The position numbers and the translations under genes are program-made. 50,738 nt of DNA from Micromonospora yasonensis (lineage in GTDB: Bacteria; Actinomycetota; Actinomycetes; Mycobacteriales; Micromonosporaceae): assembly GCF_026013475.1 (NCBI RefSeq), contig NZ_JAPDPH010000024.1, positions 1 to 50,738 of the forward strand, written 5' to 3'. The notes beneath the pieces are model-generated. The model did not search any database. It was not told where the DNA came from and saw only the letters and a list, made by a program, of their open reading frames with translations. Numbering within the stretch: the first letter of the stretch is position 1; the number at the start of each line of letters is the position of its first letter. Below, in pieces: positions 17,181 through 26,195 of the stretch.

Positions 17181-18418
17181 GCCGATCACTGAGTGAACCG
17201 CTGCGGCGCGCGGCCGGTAGCGCCACGCTGATGTACCTCTCCGCGCTGGCGATGTCGGGCATCGCCATTCTGCTCAGCGTCGCGCTTCCGCCAGCCGAGC
17301 GGGGCCTTCTGGTGGCCACGACGACAAGCGCGACCATCGGCGTCGCGGTAGGCGGGTTGTCTCTCGAGACGTTCCTCCTGGCCCAGGGGGGTCAGTGGCT
17401 GAACGGCGCGGCCGGGCGTCGCAGCCTCGTCATCTACGTCGCGACCGTGCCCCTGACGGCTGTACTGGCCTGGGCATTCGCGCACTATTCCGAAGAGGGG
17501 ACGCCGGGCATCGCCGCTGCGGGCGCTGCCTGCATCGCGGCGAGCAACATTCCTGCCGCCGCCGGGCTCACCCTTGGTCAATTCCTGAGCGTCTACCGAT
17601 ACCGTGCCGTGTTCGCCACCGTCGCGCCGGCGCTCTATGCCGTGCTGATTCTCGTTTCGGTCAAGGATGCCCAACTGTGGTTGCTCGCCTGGCTCGGCTG
17701 CCAGGCGCTGATGGCGTTGGCACTGTGGGCAAAGCATGGTCGTCCGTTGGCCCGGATGGCGCGACGCGCGTCACCTCCGAAGGAACGCCTCGACCGGCTG
17801 GGGCTCACCCACACCGGAGCGGTGGCGCAGGTCTTCACCTATCGCTTCGACCAACTCGCACTGGCCCGTTACCAGGGTCCGGACGTGCTTGCCGTTTACT
17901 CCCTTGCGGTGGCGGCGATCGAGTTCACCCAGGCCGGGGCAGTCGTTGCGGCTCAGCGCACCCTCGGTGACCACGAGGACGGCTCGGACCAGCGCTTGTT
18001 CGGGCTGCTACGTAGGGCGGTGTACCTCGCGGTCGGCATGGGCGTCCTTGTTCTCGTCGGGCTCGCCGGCATCGGGGTCCTGACGAGCGGATACACGGCC
18101 GCGCTGCTGCTCGGCCTGATCCTGGTGCCGCGCAGTATCGCGGTGACCATCGGCAAGGTGTTGAGCGCCAGGCTGGTCAATCTCGGTGGCGAACGGGCGA
18201 CTGCGACGATCGCCGTGGGCACCGCACTGGTAGCGGTTGTCGGCTACTCTCTCGCCGCTCAGCGGTTCGGCGCCCTGGGCGTCGCCGCCATCTCCGTCGT
18301 GCTGTTCTCCCTGCACAGCACGGTCACGGCTCTTGTCCTGCGGACGCGGTCCCGAGTGCAGATCGAGCCTGATTCCGAAGCACATTCCATGGACAGTAAG
18401 GTTGGCACCAGTGCCTGA
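17177..18418 (+). CDS. Polysaccharide flippase (Wzx/MATE-like)
   Basis: A 413-residue integral membrane protein with about 12 hydrophobic segments (e.g. near 15-38, 45-65, 80-100). It probably moves the lipid-linked repeat unit across the membrane. Basic loops lie between segments and no enzyme motif is present. The position between two GT2 genes and before a polymerase gene supports a Wzx-like role. The ATG at 17177 overlaps the previous stop. The frame extends upstream in another reading of the GT gene, which was rejected. The sequence alone does not separate it from other MOP-superfamily exporters. Confidence 0.78.
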   Translation: MSRSLSEPLRRAAGSATLMYLSALAMSGIAILLSVALPPAERGLLVATTTSATIGVAVGGLSLETFLLAQGGQWLNGAAGRRSLVIYVATVPLTAVLAWAFAHYSEEGTPGIAAAGAACIAASNIPAAAGLTLGQFLSVYRYRAVFATVAPALYAVLILVSVKDAQLWLLAWLGCQALMALALWAKHGRPLARMARRASPPKERLDRLGLTHTGAVAQVFTYRFDQLALARYQGPDVLAVYSLAVAAIEFTQAGAVVAAQRTLGDHEDGSDQRLFGLLRRAVYLAVGMGVLVLVGLAGIGVLTSGYTAALLLGLILVPRSIAVTIGKVLSARLVNLGGERATATIAVGTALVAVVGYSLAAQRFGALGVAAISVVLFSLHSTVTALVLRTRSRVQIEPDSEAHSMDSKVGTSA

Positions 18419-19307
18419 CAGAGTCGTTGCAGTGATCCTCAACTGGAACTGCGCGGACGACACAGTGCGATGCCTCGAGGCGGTCAGGGCCGGTAGTACC
18501 GTGCCGGAGATCATCGTCGTCGACAACGGCTCGAGCGACGACTCCATCGCAAGGCTCGAAAAGGTGGAGGTGCCCTTCACGCTACTGCGGCTGGACCGCA
18601 ACCTGGGATACGCGGGCGGCATGAACGCGGGCATCCGGGAGGCGCACGACCGCGGTGCCGAGTGGGTCTGGCTGTTGAACGCCGACGCGGTGCCGCGGCC
18701 GCACGCCCTGTCCACCCTGCTCCGGCACGAGGACCGATTCGCGGTCTCGACGCCGCTGCAGACGACCTCGGCGCAACCGGACGATCCGAATCCCGAGCCC
18801 TACCTCGTTTCCGCGATGCTCCCCAAGGGCAAGGTCCGCCCATTCCGCTGTGCCGGCTGCGCCGAAGGGGCGCACGAGGTGGACATGGTCACCGGCGCGG
18901 CCCTCCTCCTGCGCGTTTCCTGGGTGATCGGGGTCGGGCTGTTCGACGAACGGTTCTTCCACTACAAGGAGGAGTTCGATCTTGTTCGCCGCATCGGAGA
19001 TGCGGGCGGCCGGATCGGATTCGTGTGCGGCTCCGAGGTCTGGCACAGACGGGGCGGCAGCCTGAGCGGATCCAGCCCCAGGGCCAGGTACTACTACCAC
19101 CGTAACGAGATCCTCTACGTGCGGAAGCACTACTCCCGGCCGTTGCGGCGGCTCCTGTTCGGCGAGCCGATCCACTACAAGAACGTGGCGAGGTCATTGT
19201 TCCGGATCGCTGTCGGCACCGGAGAGCATCGGCGCAGGTCACTCGCTGTCCTGGCCGGATACTGGGACGGCCTACGGGGCATTCACGGCCCCACCGAAAG
19301 GTTCTAG
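18411..19307 (+). CDS. GT2-family glycosyltransferase
   Basis: A 298-residue GT-A enzyme from the GTG at 18411, which overlaps the flippase stop by eight bases. It begins PDRVVAVILNWNCADDTVRCL, followed by IIVVDNGSSDDS (nucleotide binding), NLGYAGGMNAGI and WLLNADAVPRP at the metal site. VTGAALLLR and FFHYKEEFDLVRRIGDAG are typical of the rhamnosyltransferase-like branch. It is the second GT2 of this locus, and both resemble each other in motif order, so they may add successive sugars. Confidence 0.85.
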   Translation: MPDRVVAVILNWNCADDTVRCLEAVRAGSTVPEIIVVDNGSSDDSIARLEKVEVPFTLLRLDRNLGYAGGMNAGIREAHDRGAEWVWLLNADAVPRPHALSTLLRHEDRFAVSTPLQTTSAQPDDPNPEPYLVSAMLPKGKVRPFRCAGCAEGAHEVDMVTGAALLLRVSWVIGVGLFDERFFHYKEEFDLVRRIGDAGGRIGFVCGSEVWHRRGGSLSGSSPRARYYYHRNEILYVRKHYSRPLRRLLFGEPIHYKNVARSLFRIAVGTGEHRRRSLAVLAGYWDGLRGIHGPTERF

Positions 19308-19308
19308 G

Positions 19309-20454
19309 GTGCACATCCTGTTCGTGAGCCACTCAGCCGACCTCATGGGCGCGGAGCGTTCGCTGGCCGCACTGGTGCGGGAGGCTGTCGAAATCCGCGG
19401 CCACCAGGTCACCGTCTCGTTGCCAGCGGAGGGCCCGCTGCGCGCTGAGCTGACCCGGGTCGGCGCAGCGGTGGTGGTCCTGCCGACCAGACTATGGATG
19501 GGACGCAGACACACCGCGTTGGTGGGCCTGGTCCGATCCGGTCAGGCGGCGGCCTCCGTGCCCAGGTACTGGCGGTATCTGCGCCGAACGCGGCCGGACC
19601 TTGTGGTGACCAACTCGGCCGTTGTCCCGGCCGGTGCGATCGCCGCCCGGATGGCTCGTATCCAGCACGTCTGGACGATCAGGGAGAGTCTCCTCACCAA
19701 CCCGAGCCTGCGGTCAGCCGTGCCGAGACGGATCATCGCCCGACTCATCGCCAGCCTCGCGGACGGCCTCGTCGTGATCTCCCACTACGTCGCCGGCCAG
19801 TTGCTGAGCGCGGCCCCCGCCGGGCGGCCGAAACTGCGGGTCATTCCGCCGTCAGTGGCGCCTCGCGCGATGGAGTCCGTGGTTCAACAGCGCCGCAACA
19901 CGCAGGAGCTGAAGCGACTCGTGCTGCTCGGGCGCTACTCGGCGGAGAAGGGCCAAGCGGACGCCATCGAGGCGTTGGGCCGGTGCGTCAGAGCGGGGCT
20001 GTCCCTCGAACTGAAGCTGGTGGGCGTCGGCGACCCGACCGCGCAGCGAGCACTCCGGGCGCTCGCCCAGGAGCACGGAGTGGGCCACCTCGTCGACGTG
20101 TCCGAGTGGACGAACGATCCCCAGGCGCTGTATTCCGAGGCGGATGCAACCTTGATGCTGTCCCGCAACGAGGCCTACGGCCGGGTGACACTGGAGTCAC
20201 TCATGTCGGGGACACCGGTGATCGGATTCCGTGCCGGTGCCACGACCGAGATCCTCGCCGACGGCGGCGGCGTACTGGTGGAACCGAATTCCGAGGCGTT
20301 GGCGCGGGCCCTGCTCGCCGTGGCCGAGGACCGCGAGACCGTCGGCCGGCTCAGGTCTGAAGCAACGCGACGGGCGCGGGAGCTGAATTCCGCGCCCTCG
20401 TCGGCGCCGACCTTCATCTCCTATTTGGAAGAACTACAGGCGAGCTGCCCGTGA
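19309..20454 (+). CDS. GT4-family glycosyltransferase
   Basis: A 381-residue GT-B protein starting HILFVSHSADLMGAERSLAALV (GTG start one base after the previous stop). The C-terminal domain has LVLLGRYSAEKGQADAIEAL and VGDPTAQRAL. It ends with SRNEAYGRVTLESLMSGTPVIGFRAGATTEI, carrying the E-x7-E donor motif. The N-terminal MGAER motif is common in capsule and exopolysaccharide transferases. The donor sugar is unknown. The stop is overlapped by the polymerase start (GTGA). Confidence 0.85.
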   Translation: MHILFVSHSADLMGAERSLAALVREAVEIRGHQVTVSLPAEGPLRAELTRVGAAVVVLPTRLWMGRRHTALVGLVRSGQAAASVPRYWRYLRRTRPDLVVTNSAVVPAGAIAARMARIQHVWTIRESLLTNPSLRSAVPRRIIARLIASLADGLVVISHYVAGQLLSAAPAGRPKLRVIPPSVAPRAMESVVQQRRNTQELKRLVLLGRYSAEKGQADAIEALGRCVRAGLSLELKLVGVGDPTAQRALRALAQEHGVGHLVDVSEWTNDPQALYSEADATLMLSRNEAYGRVTLESLMSGTPVIGFRAGATTEILADGGGVLVEPNSEALARALLAVAEDRETVGRLRSEATRRARELNSAPSSAPTFISYLEELQASCP

Positions 20455-21821
20455 CAAGGTCGGGGAGGAGTTTCGGCCCTCCTGCCGTACTGGCCGTCTC
20501 GGCTGGCATCCTACTCAGCTGGAAGCCTGTCCTGCTGGGCATCCTGGGGCTGGTCGCGCTGCTCGTCTGGGGGCTCTGGACCCCATCCCGGCTGAACTAC
20601 GCGCTGTTCGCGGTGTTGTTCCTCGTACCGGTCACTGCTGATCCGGGCTATCCCGCCAAGCCCGTATGGATGGTCCTGCTCACCGCGACAGCGATCGCCC
20701 TGTTCGGTCGCCTTCAGCGGTTCCATCCGGACAAACCGTTCGCGTCGGTCGGAATGCTAGTCATGGCTCTGCCGGCCGCAGGTGCCGTGGCCGCCCTAGT
20801 GCACTGGCACGGACCGAAGGACCTGATCTTCGCCCTCGCGCCCTTCGTCTGCTATGCCGTCATCGCCTGGCACGTGGTGGAGGAAGCGCGGCAGGACCCG
20901 GAGGCGCTCAAGAGCTTGGCAAGAGCGTTCGCCTGGGTGGGCGTACCTGTCGCGCTTCTGGCGATCTACCAGCGCGTGACCGGCACGTGGCCGATCCTCG
21001 ACGAGCTGGCTACCAGCAACGCGTTCACCTCGTCAGCCGGTGCCGGCAGATCGGTGGGCACCATCGGGCACCCGATCGTCTACGGCACCTACTGCATGAT
21101 GTCGATGTGCGTCGCGATAACCCTGCGTGGTCGCCTCTGGCAGTTGCCGTTCGCCGCCGGCGCGGTCGGCCTGCTGCTGTCCGGCTCACGTAGTGCGTGG
21201 ATCGGTACGGCGTGCGCCGCCGTCGTCTGGTATCTCGCGCAGAGACGAAAGGTGACACGCCGCGGTCTGGTTCTCGTCGCGGTCAGCCTCGCGGTCGGCG
21301 CGGTGGTGGTGGTTGCCCGGCCCAGGCCCCTGCGGGGGACGATTGATCTGGTCGCTTCCCGGCTGACCAACCTGACGGGATCAAGTTCCGCCACCGCACG
21401 TTACAGCCGATCCGAGACGGCGCTTTCCGGCCTGCGGCAAGGCTTCGACACCGTGCTGTTCGGCCAGGGACCAGAGGCGCACGTCCGGTTCTTCCAGGAG
21501 GTGGGAATCGGCGACCACCTGGCGCAGACCTTCGACAACAGCTTCCTCACGTTGTGGTACGACCTCGGGCTGATCACACTCCTGCCCTTCCTGGCCATCC
21601 TGGTGGCGCTGTTCGTCCGATCGAAGTCGTTGACCGCCCGGCTGTTGGTCGTCGGAATTGCGGTGCAGATCTATTTCTTTGATTTCTACCTGTGGCCTTG
21701 CGCGGCGGCGGCCCTCATTCTGGCGGCTGGCCTGGCAATTGCCAGGGATTCCAGCGAGACAACCCTCCCTCCCCGGGATACGCGCGCATCCGCTAATGTC
21801 CCGCTCGCCCGGCCGGGATGA
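20451..21821 (+). CDS. O-antigen ligase/polymerase-like membrane protein (Wzy type)
   Basis: A 456-residue protein with about 11 membrane segments and one large outer loop after residue 280. The pattern GTIGHPIVYGTYCMMS, followed by LLLSGSRSAWIGT (the conserved SRSAW of the Wzy_C/O-antigen ligase family) and FDNSFLTLWYDLGLI, is characteristic. It probably polymerises repeat units outside the membrane. The GTG start overlaps the previous gene. It is the last gene before a 101-base gap, after which the chain-length regulator begins. Confidence 0.82.
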   Translation: MTRSGRSFGPPAVLAVSAGILLSWKPVLLGILGLVALLVWGLWTPSRLNYALFAVLFLVPVTADPGYPAKPVWMVLLTATAIALFGRLQRFHPDKPFASVGMLVMALPAAGAVAALVHWHGPKDLIFALAPFVCYAVIAWHVVEEARQDPEALKSLARAFAWVGVPVALLAIYQRVTGTWPILDELATSNAFTSSAGAGRSVGTIGHPIVYGTYCMMSMCVAITLRGRLWQLPFAAGAVGLLLSGSRSAWIGTACAAVVWYLAQRRKVTRRGLVLVAVSLAVGAVVVVARPRPLRGTIDLVASRLTNLTGSSSATARYSRSETALSGLRQGFDTVLFGQGPEAHVRFFQEVGIGDHLAQTFDNSFLTLWYDLGLITLLPFLAILVALFVRSKSLTARLLVVGIAVQIYFFDFYLWPCAAAALILAAGLAIARDSSETTLPPRDTRASANVPLARPG

Positions 21822-21922
21822 GGGGTTCCCGGGCAGGCGTCCTGCTAGGATCCGCCGGGCGCATTTCGCATGAGTTGGCTTTGACTTGGTTGGCGCCAGG
21901 CCGCAGCGAGTGAGGTTCAAGA

Positions 21923-23347
21923 GTGAGGCTTTCGGGCAGAATCCGGCCGACTGGCGTGCCCAGCCCGCCAACGGACACCGGGCAACACCCGACGGGTGTC
22001 CGGGGCATCGTCAACAGATCACTCCTGGTGGCCAGACAGTGGACCCAGTTGACGCCTCGGCATCACTTGCAGGCATTACGCGCCTACCGTTGGGCAGTGC
22101 TGGCACTCGCCCTCCTCGGCGGGGTCGGGGGCGGCGTGGCATCCCTGCTGCAGACCCCGGTTTACCGGGCGAGCGCGCAGCTGTTCTTCTCGCCAAATTT
22201 CCCGACGGCGGACGTCCGCCAGTTGGACGCGGGCGGAAACTACATTCTGCAACGCGTCCGATCATACACCGAGATCGCCAACAGTCCCGAGGTCGCCACG
22301 ACGGTAATCAATCAGTTGGACCTCCCGTATTCGCCTGAAGAATTGATGTCGCGGGTCAATGTCACGGGCAAGGCCAGTACGGCTGTGCTGACGGTCGAGG
22401 TCGCGGACGAGACACCCGAGCGAGCCCGGGACATCGCCAATGCGATCGCGGACGAATTTCCAGGATTCATCGGCCGGTTGGAGAAACCGACCGGGGTCGA
22501 ATCAACGCCGGTCAAGGTTTCGGTCGTCCGTCGGGCGACCACGCCGCCCTCGCCGGAATCGCCGCAGCCACTCACCGACGTCTCGCTGGGTCTTGCCGGC
22601 GGTCTGTTCGTCGGCACTGCAGCGGCGATCATCGGTTACGCGCGGCAGCGCACCGTACGTGACGAGAGCCACGCGGCCGAGGTTGCCGACCTGGCCCTGG
22701 TCGGGGTGGTCGACGCCGGTTCACCGGCTTCGGCGCTCATGACGCGCGACGAACGATCCGTCCGGGCAGAGGCCTTCCGGCAGATGCGGACCGACGTCCG
22801 GCTGCAAGCGGTCGGCGAACGATTGACGAGCATCATGGTCACCGGGTGCGGCGCGGGCGACGGCCAGGCGGCCGCCGTGGGAAATCTGGCGATCGCGTTC
22901 GCGCGGGCGGGCGAGACGGTGGTGCTGGTTGACGGCAACCTGAGGAACCCCGAGATCCACGAGCTGTTCGCCGTCGCCAACGAGGCCGGATTGGCGACCG
23001 TCCTCCGCGGGGAGGCGTCGGTCAACGGCGTGGTGACTCAGTGGCGCCAGGAGCTTCCGCTCTACCTCCTGCCCACCGGCAGGGTCGAACCAGGCCCGGC
23101 CGAGAAATTGTTCCAACCCGACCGGCTGGCCAAGCTGATGGAATCGTTCCGTCTCGGCCAGGTCCTGGTGATCGTCAACGGACCGCCGCTGTTGTCCGAC
23201 GCCGAGGCGACGTTTCTGGTAAGCGCTACCGACGCGACCGTGGTTGTCGCACGACTCGGGTCGACGGAGGCCGACCAGCTCGCCGCCACGGTGGCGGTGC
23301 TGCGAAAGATGCGCGCAAACATGCTGGGCCTGATCGCGGTTCGCTGA
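21923..23347 (+). CDS. Wzz/BY-kinase-type chain-length regulator with inactive kinase domain
   Basis: A 474-residue protein. Two membrane segments (about 57-76 and 221-238) flank a Wzz-like outer domain. A cytoplasmic BY-kinase-like ATPase domain starts at about 280. All three nucleotide motifs are degraded. Walker A reads GAGDGQAA, with Gln315 where the essential Lys belongs. Walker A' reads LVDGNLRNP, keeping Asp337 but losing the second Asp. Walker B reads VIVNGPP, with Asn419 for Asp. There is no tyrosine cluster at the C-terminus. It is therefore likely a copolymerase that no longer phosphorylates. The GTG start is uncertain; a start up to about 30 codons further in would still keep the first membrane segment. 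Confidence 0.82.
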   Translation: MRLSGRIRPTGVPSPPTDTGQHPTGVRGIVNRSLLVARQWTQLTPRHHLQALRAYRWAVLALALLGGVGGGVASLLQTPVYRASAQLFFSPNFPTADVRQLDAGGNYILQRVRSYTEIANSPEVATTVINQLDLPYSPEELMSRVNVTGKASTAVLTVEVADETPERARDIANAIADEFPGFIGRLEKPTGVESTPVKVSVVRRATTPPSPESPQPLTDVSLGLAGGLFVGTAAAIIGYARQRTVRDESHAAEVADLALVGVVDAGSPASALMTRDERSVRAEAFRQMRTDVRLQAVGERLTSIMVTGCGAGDGQAAAVGNLAIAFARAGETVVLVDGNLRNPEIHELFAVANEAGLATVLRGEASVNGVVTQWRQELPLYLLPTGRVEPGPAEKLFQPDRLAKLMESFRLGQVLVIVNGPPLLSDAEATFLVSATDATVVVARLGSTEADQLAATVAVLRKMRANMLGLIAVR

Positions 23348-23584
23348 ACCAGGTCGTGCGGTTCGGGCCGGGGTTGGGCAGCCGATCCGGCAAGCGCCCG
23401 GCGACGGCCCGCCACAGTGGACCGCTCTTCGCGGCGCGGGCTGGACCGGGTGCGAACAACAGATCTCCTGGTAGGGCTGCCACGGCGAGATCCGTTAGAC
23501 TGGCGAGCGCCTGGTTTCCGCAGAGGCAGCGGACGACAGAGACCGGGTTCCTGGATCCGGTGACATCCACATAGGTTTACGAGG

Positions 23585-24856
23585 ATGAGCGATAACGTCG
23601 CGATGCTGTTGCGGCGGGCGGGCTTCGGTCCGACTGCGTCCGAACTGGCGGCCGCGAAGAAGGCTGGTTACGCGGCGACCGTGGCAAGGCTGACCGCGCC
23701 GTCCGGGCCGGACCGGGGTGCCGCCGCCGCACCGATGCCGGACCTCGGCCGGGACCCGTTCGACAATCTGCCGAATCCGACCACGGAGCAACGGGCTGCG
23801 GCGGAGTCGACACGGAAAGCGCATACCGACGCGATCATTCGTTGGTGGCTGGACCGCCTGACAGTCGCGGACCATCAGGCCACCGAAAAGCTGATGTTCT
23901 TCTGGCACGGGCACTGGGCCACATCGATACGCAAGGTCGGCAGCCCGCAGTTCATGCTCGCGCAGCACCAGAAGATCCGCGAATCGCCGAACTTCAAGGT
24001 GATGGCCAGGCGGCTGGTTTCCGACCCGGCGCTGGTCTACTGGCTCGACGGGCAGCTCAACACCAAGGATGCGCCGAACGAGAACCTCGCCCGGGAGCTG
24101 ATGGAGCTGTTCATGCTGGGCATCGGACACTATTCCGAGCGGGACGTGAAGGAGGCAGGGCGCGCGCTGACCGGGTGGAGGACGGACCTGGGTGTGCCGA
24201 GCACGGCAATCTACTTCCCCGCCGACCACGACGCCGCGCCGAAGACGATTCTTGGCCGGACCGCCAACTTCGACGCCTACACACTCGTCGATTTCCTGGC
24301 GAAGCAGCCTGCCTGCGCGCGCTTCATCGCCTCCCGCCTGTGGTTCCGATACGGCTCTTCCCACGAGCCGATCATCGACGCCACGCAGAAGAGGATCGCT
24401 GCCGCATTCCCGGTCGGCATGCAGATGCTACGGGCCCTTTTCGAGGACGAAGAATTTCGGTCGGGACGCCACCGGCTCGTGAAGCAGCCGGTCGAGTGGC
24501 TCGTCGGTGCCATGCGGCAGTTGAACATCCGACCCGCCCACTTCTCGCAAAAGACCCTGAGTCAGGTCGTGAGTGGACTGAACGGGCTCGGTCAGGTGCC
24601 CTTCGCGCCGCAAAGCGTGGGCGGCTGGCCGAGCGGAACGGCCTGGCTGAATTCTGCGGCGGCTCAGGTTCGCCTCGGTCTGGCCGACCTGCTCGCCGGG
24701 TTTGCCGAGGTCGACGGGATGAACGCCGAGGAGTTGGCCAACGTACTCGCGATCGAGACGTGGACGAACCGGACCTATCTGGCCCTGAAGCAGGCGAAGG
24801 AGCCACGAAAGCTGCTGATCATCGGCCTGGCGAGCCCCGAATATCTGGTGAGCTGA
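23585..24856 (+). CDS. DUF1800 family protein
   Basis: A 423-residue protein beginning [17 protein letters not shown], the usual DUF1800 opening. It has WHGHWATS, the conserved [20 protein letters not shown], and [25 protein letters not shown]-like core at about 175-200. The biochemical function is unknown. It has no signal peptide of its own, although its partner has a Tat signal. It is followed after one base by the DUF1501 gene, and this gene pair recurs widely in bacteria. ACGAGG precedes the ATG. It is preceded by 237 bases in which nothing firm was recognised. Confidence 0.88.
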   Translation: [423 protein letters not shown]

Positions 24857-24857
24857 C

Positions 24858-26117
24858 ATGGATGCGCTGACCCGACGTAGGTTCCTCCTCGCCTCGGCCG
24901 CGGCCGGGGGGGCCGCCGCACTTGCCGCTGGCGGTGTAGGACTGGCCGAGCTCCTCGCAACCGCGACAGGCGGTGACGGACCGGATCCGGGTGAGGGCCC
25001 CGACAAGCTGGTCATCGTCACTCTGTACGGCGGCAACGACGGGCTCAACACCGTCGTTCCGTACGCCGATCCGGCATATCACTCCGCCCGCCCGGAGTTG
25101 GCGTATGACCCGGAGCGGGTACTGCATCTCGACGAATCGCTCGGACTGAATCCGGTGATGACCGGATTCAAACGACTCTGGGACAGCAAGCAGTTGGGCG
25201 TCGTGCTCGGCGTCGGCTACCCCAGGCCGGATCGGAGCCACTTCCGGTCAATGGACATCTGGCAGACGGCGTCGCCGGCCGTACCCGTGCCGACCGGGTG
25301 GGTGGGCCGCTGGCTCGACGGCACCAAGGCCTCCGCCGAGGCCGCGGTCAGCTTCGAGCCGGCGCTCCCGCCACTGCTCGTCGGTGCGACGCGTGTGGGG
25401 GCGTGTGTGGCGCTCGGCGGACTTCAGCTTCCACAGGGGATCGACGCCGAACTGGTTGCCGCGCTCGGGCGGATACAGGATGGCGAATCGGAGCTGGAGA
25501 TGCACGCGGCGGAGGCGTACCGCGACTTCCTCCGGATCGACAAGCTTGTGCGGCAGGCGGAGAACGCGGAACTGCCGGCGGATGCCGGGGACCTTTCTCT
25601 CCTGTCGTCCACCGCCACCGGCGGTGGAAGTTCGCTGGCCGCCCAGCTCGCACTGGTGACCCGGTGCGTCGAGGCGGGCGTGCCCACTCGCGTCTACTCG
25701 GTGAGTCTGGGAGGGTTCGACACACATGCGAATGAGCGGGTCGGACATGAGTCGCTGCTCAAGCAGCTCGACGAGGCATTGTCCGCGTTCGTGCACCGGC
25801 TGGCGCGGACAAGGGCCGGCCGGCGGGTGACCGTGGTCGTCTACAGCGAATTCGGTCGCAGAGTCAGGGCCAACGCGTCGGACGGCACCGACCACGGAAC
25901 AGCCGGCCCGCTCTTCGTGATGGGCCCTAGGACGGTTGGCGGCTTGTATGGTGAACAGCCGAGCCTGACGGACCTGGACAACGGCGACCTCAAGGCCACC
26001 ACCGACTTCCGCGACGTCTTCGGCACGCTCATCGGTTCCGTGCTCCAGGCCGACCCGGCCGAGTACCTCAATGGCTACGAGGCGAAGCTGCTGCCGCTCG
26101 TGCGCACCGGAATTTAG
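24858..26117 (+). CDS. DUF1501 family protein with Tat signal
   Basis: A 419-residue protein with a twin-arginine signal (LTRRRFLLASAAAGGAAALAAGG, residues 4-26). The DUF1501 domain then opens with KLVIVTLYGGNDGLNTVVPYADP. Later motifs are DRSHFRSMDIWQ, SLGGFDTHANE and VVVYSEFGRRVRANASDGTDHGTAGPLFVMG. This fold is related to alkaline-phosphatase/sulfatase enzymes. The SEFGRR and DHGTA motifs carry the usual putative metal-site residues, but no substrate is known. The gene is coupled to the upstream DUF1800 gene and sits at the end of the exopolysaccharide cluster. Confidence 0.88.
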   Translation: MDALTRRRFLLASAAAGGAAALAAGGVGLAELLATATGGDGPDPGEGPDKLVIVTLYGGNDGLNTVVPYADPAYHSARPELAYDPERVLHLDESLGLNPVMTGFKRLWDSKQLGVVLGVGYPRPDRSHFRSMDIWQTASPAVPVPTGWVGRWLDGTKASAEAAVSFEPALPPLLVGATRVGACVALGGLQLPQGIDAELVAALGRIQDGESELEMHAAEAYRDFLRIDKLVRQAENAELPADAGDLSLLSSTATGGGSSLAAQLALVTRCVEAGVPTRVYSVSLGGFDTHANERVGHESLLKQLDEALSAFVHRLARTRAGRRVTVVVYSEFGRRVRANASDGTDHGTAGPLFVMGPRTVGGLYGEQPSLTDLDNGDLKATTDFRDVFGTLIGSVLQADPAEYLNGYEAKLLPLVRTGI

Positions 26118-26195
26118 CGGCGGGCGGCCGGCTTCCCACTCGGCTCGCAGGCATGGCTGCTGTCCGACTGAGGGGCCAGCCGCCCCGGGGCGTCG

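Noticed and set aside
26172..26186. Terminator between the DUF1501 gene and the pseudokinase/protease gene
   Set aside because: Only a five-base stem (GGGGC/GCCCC) was found, too weak in this GC-rich sequence.
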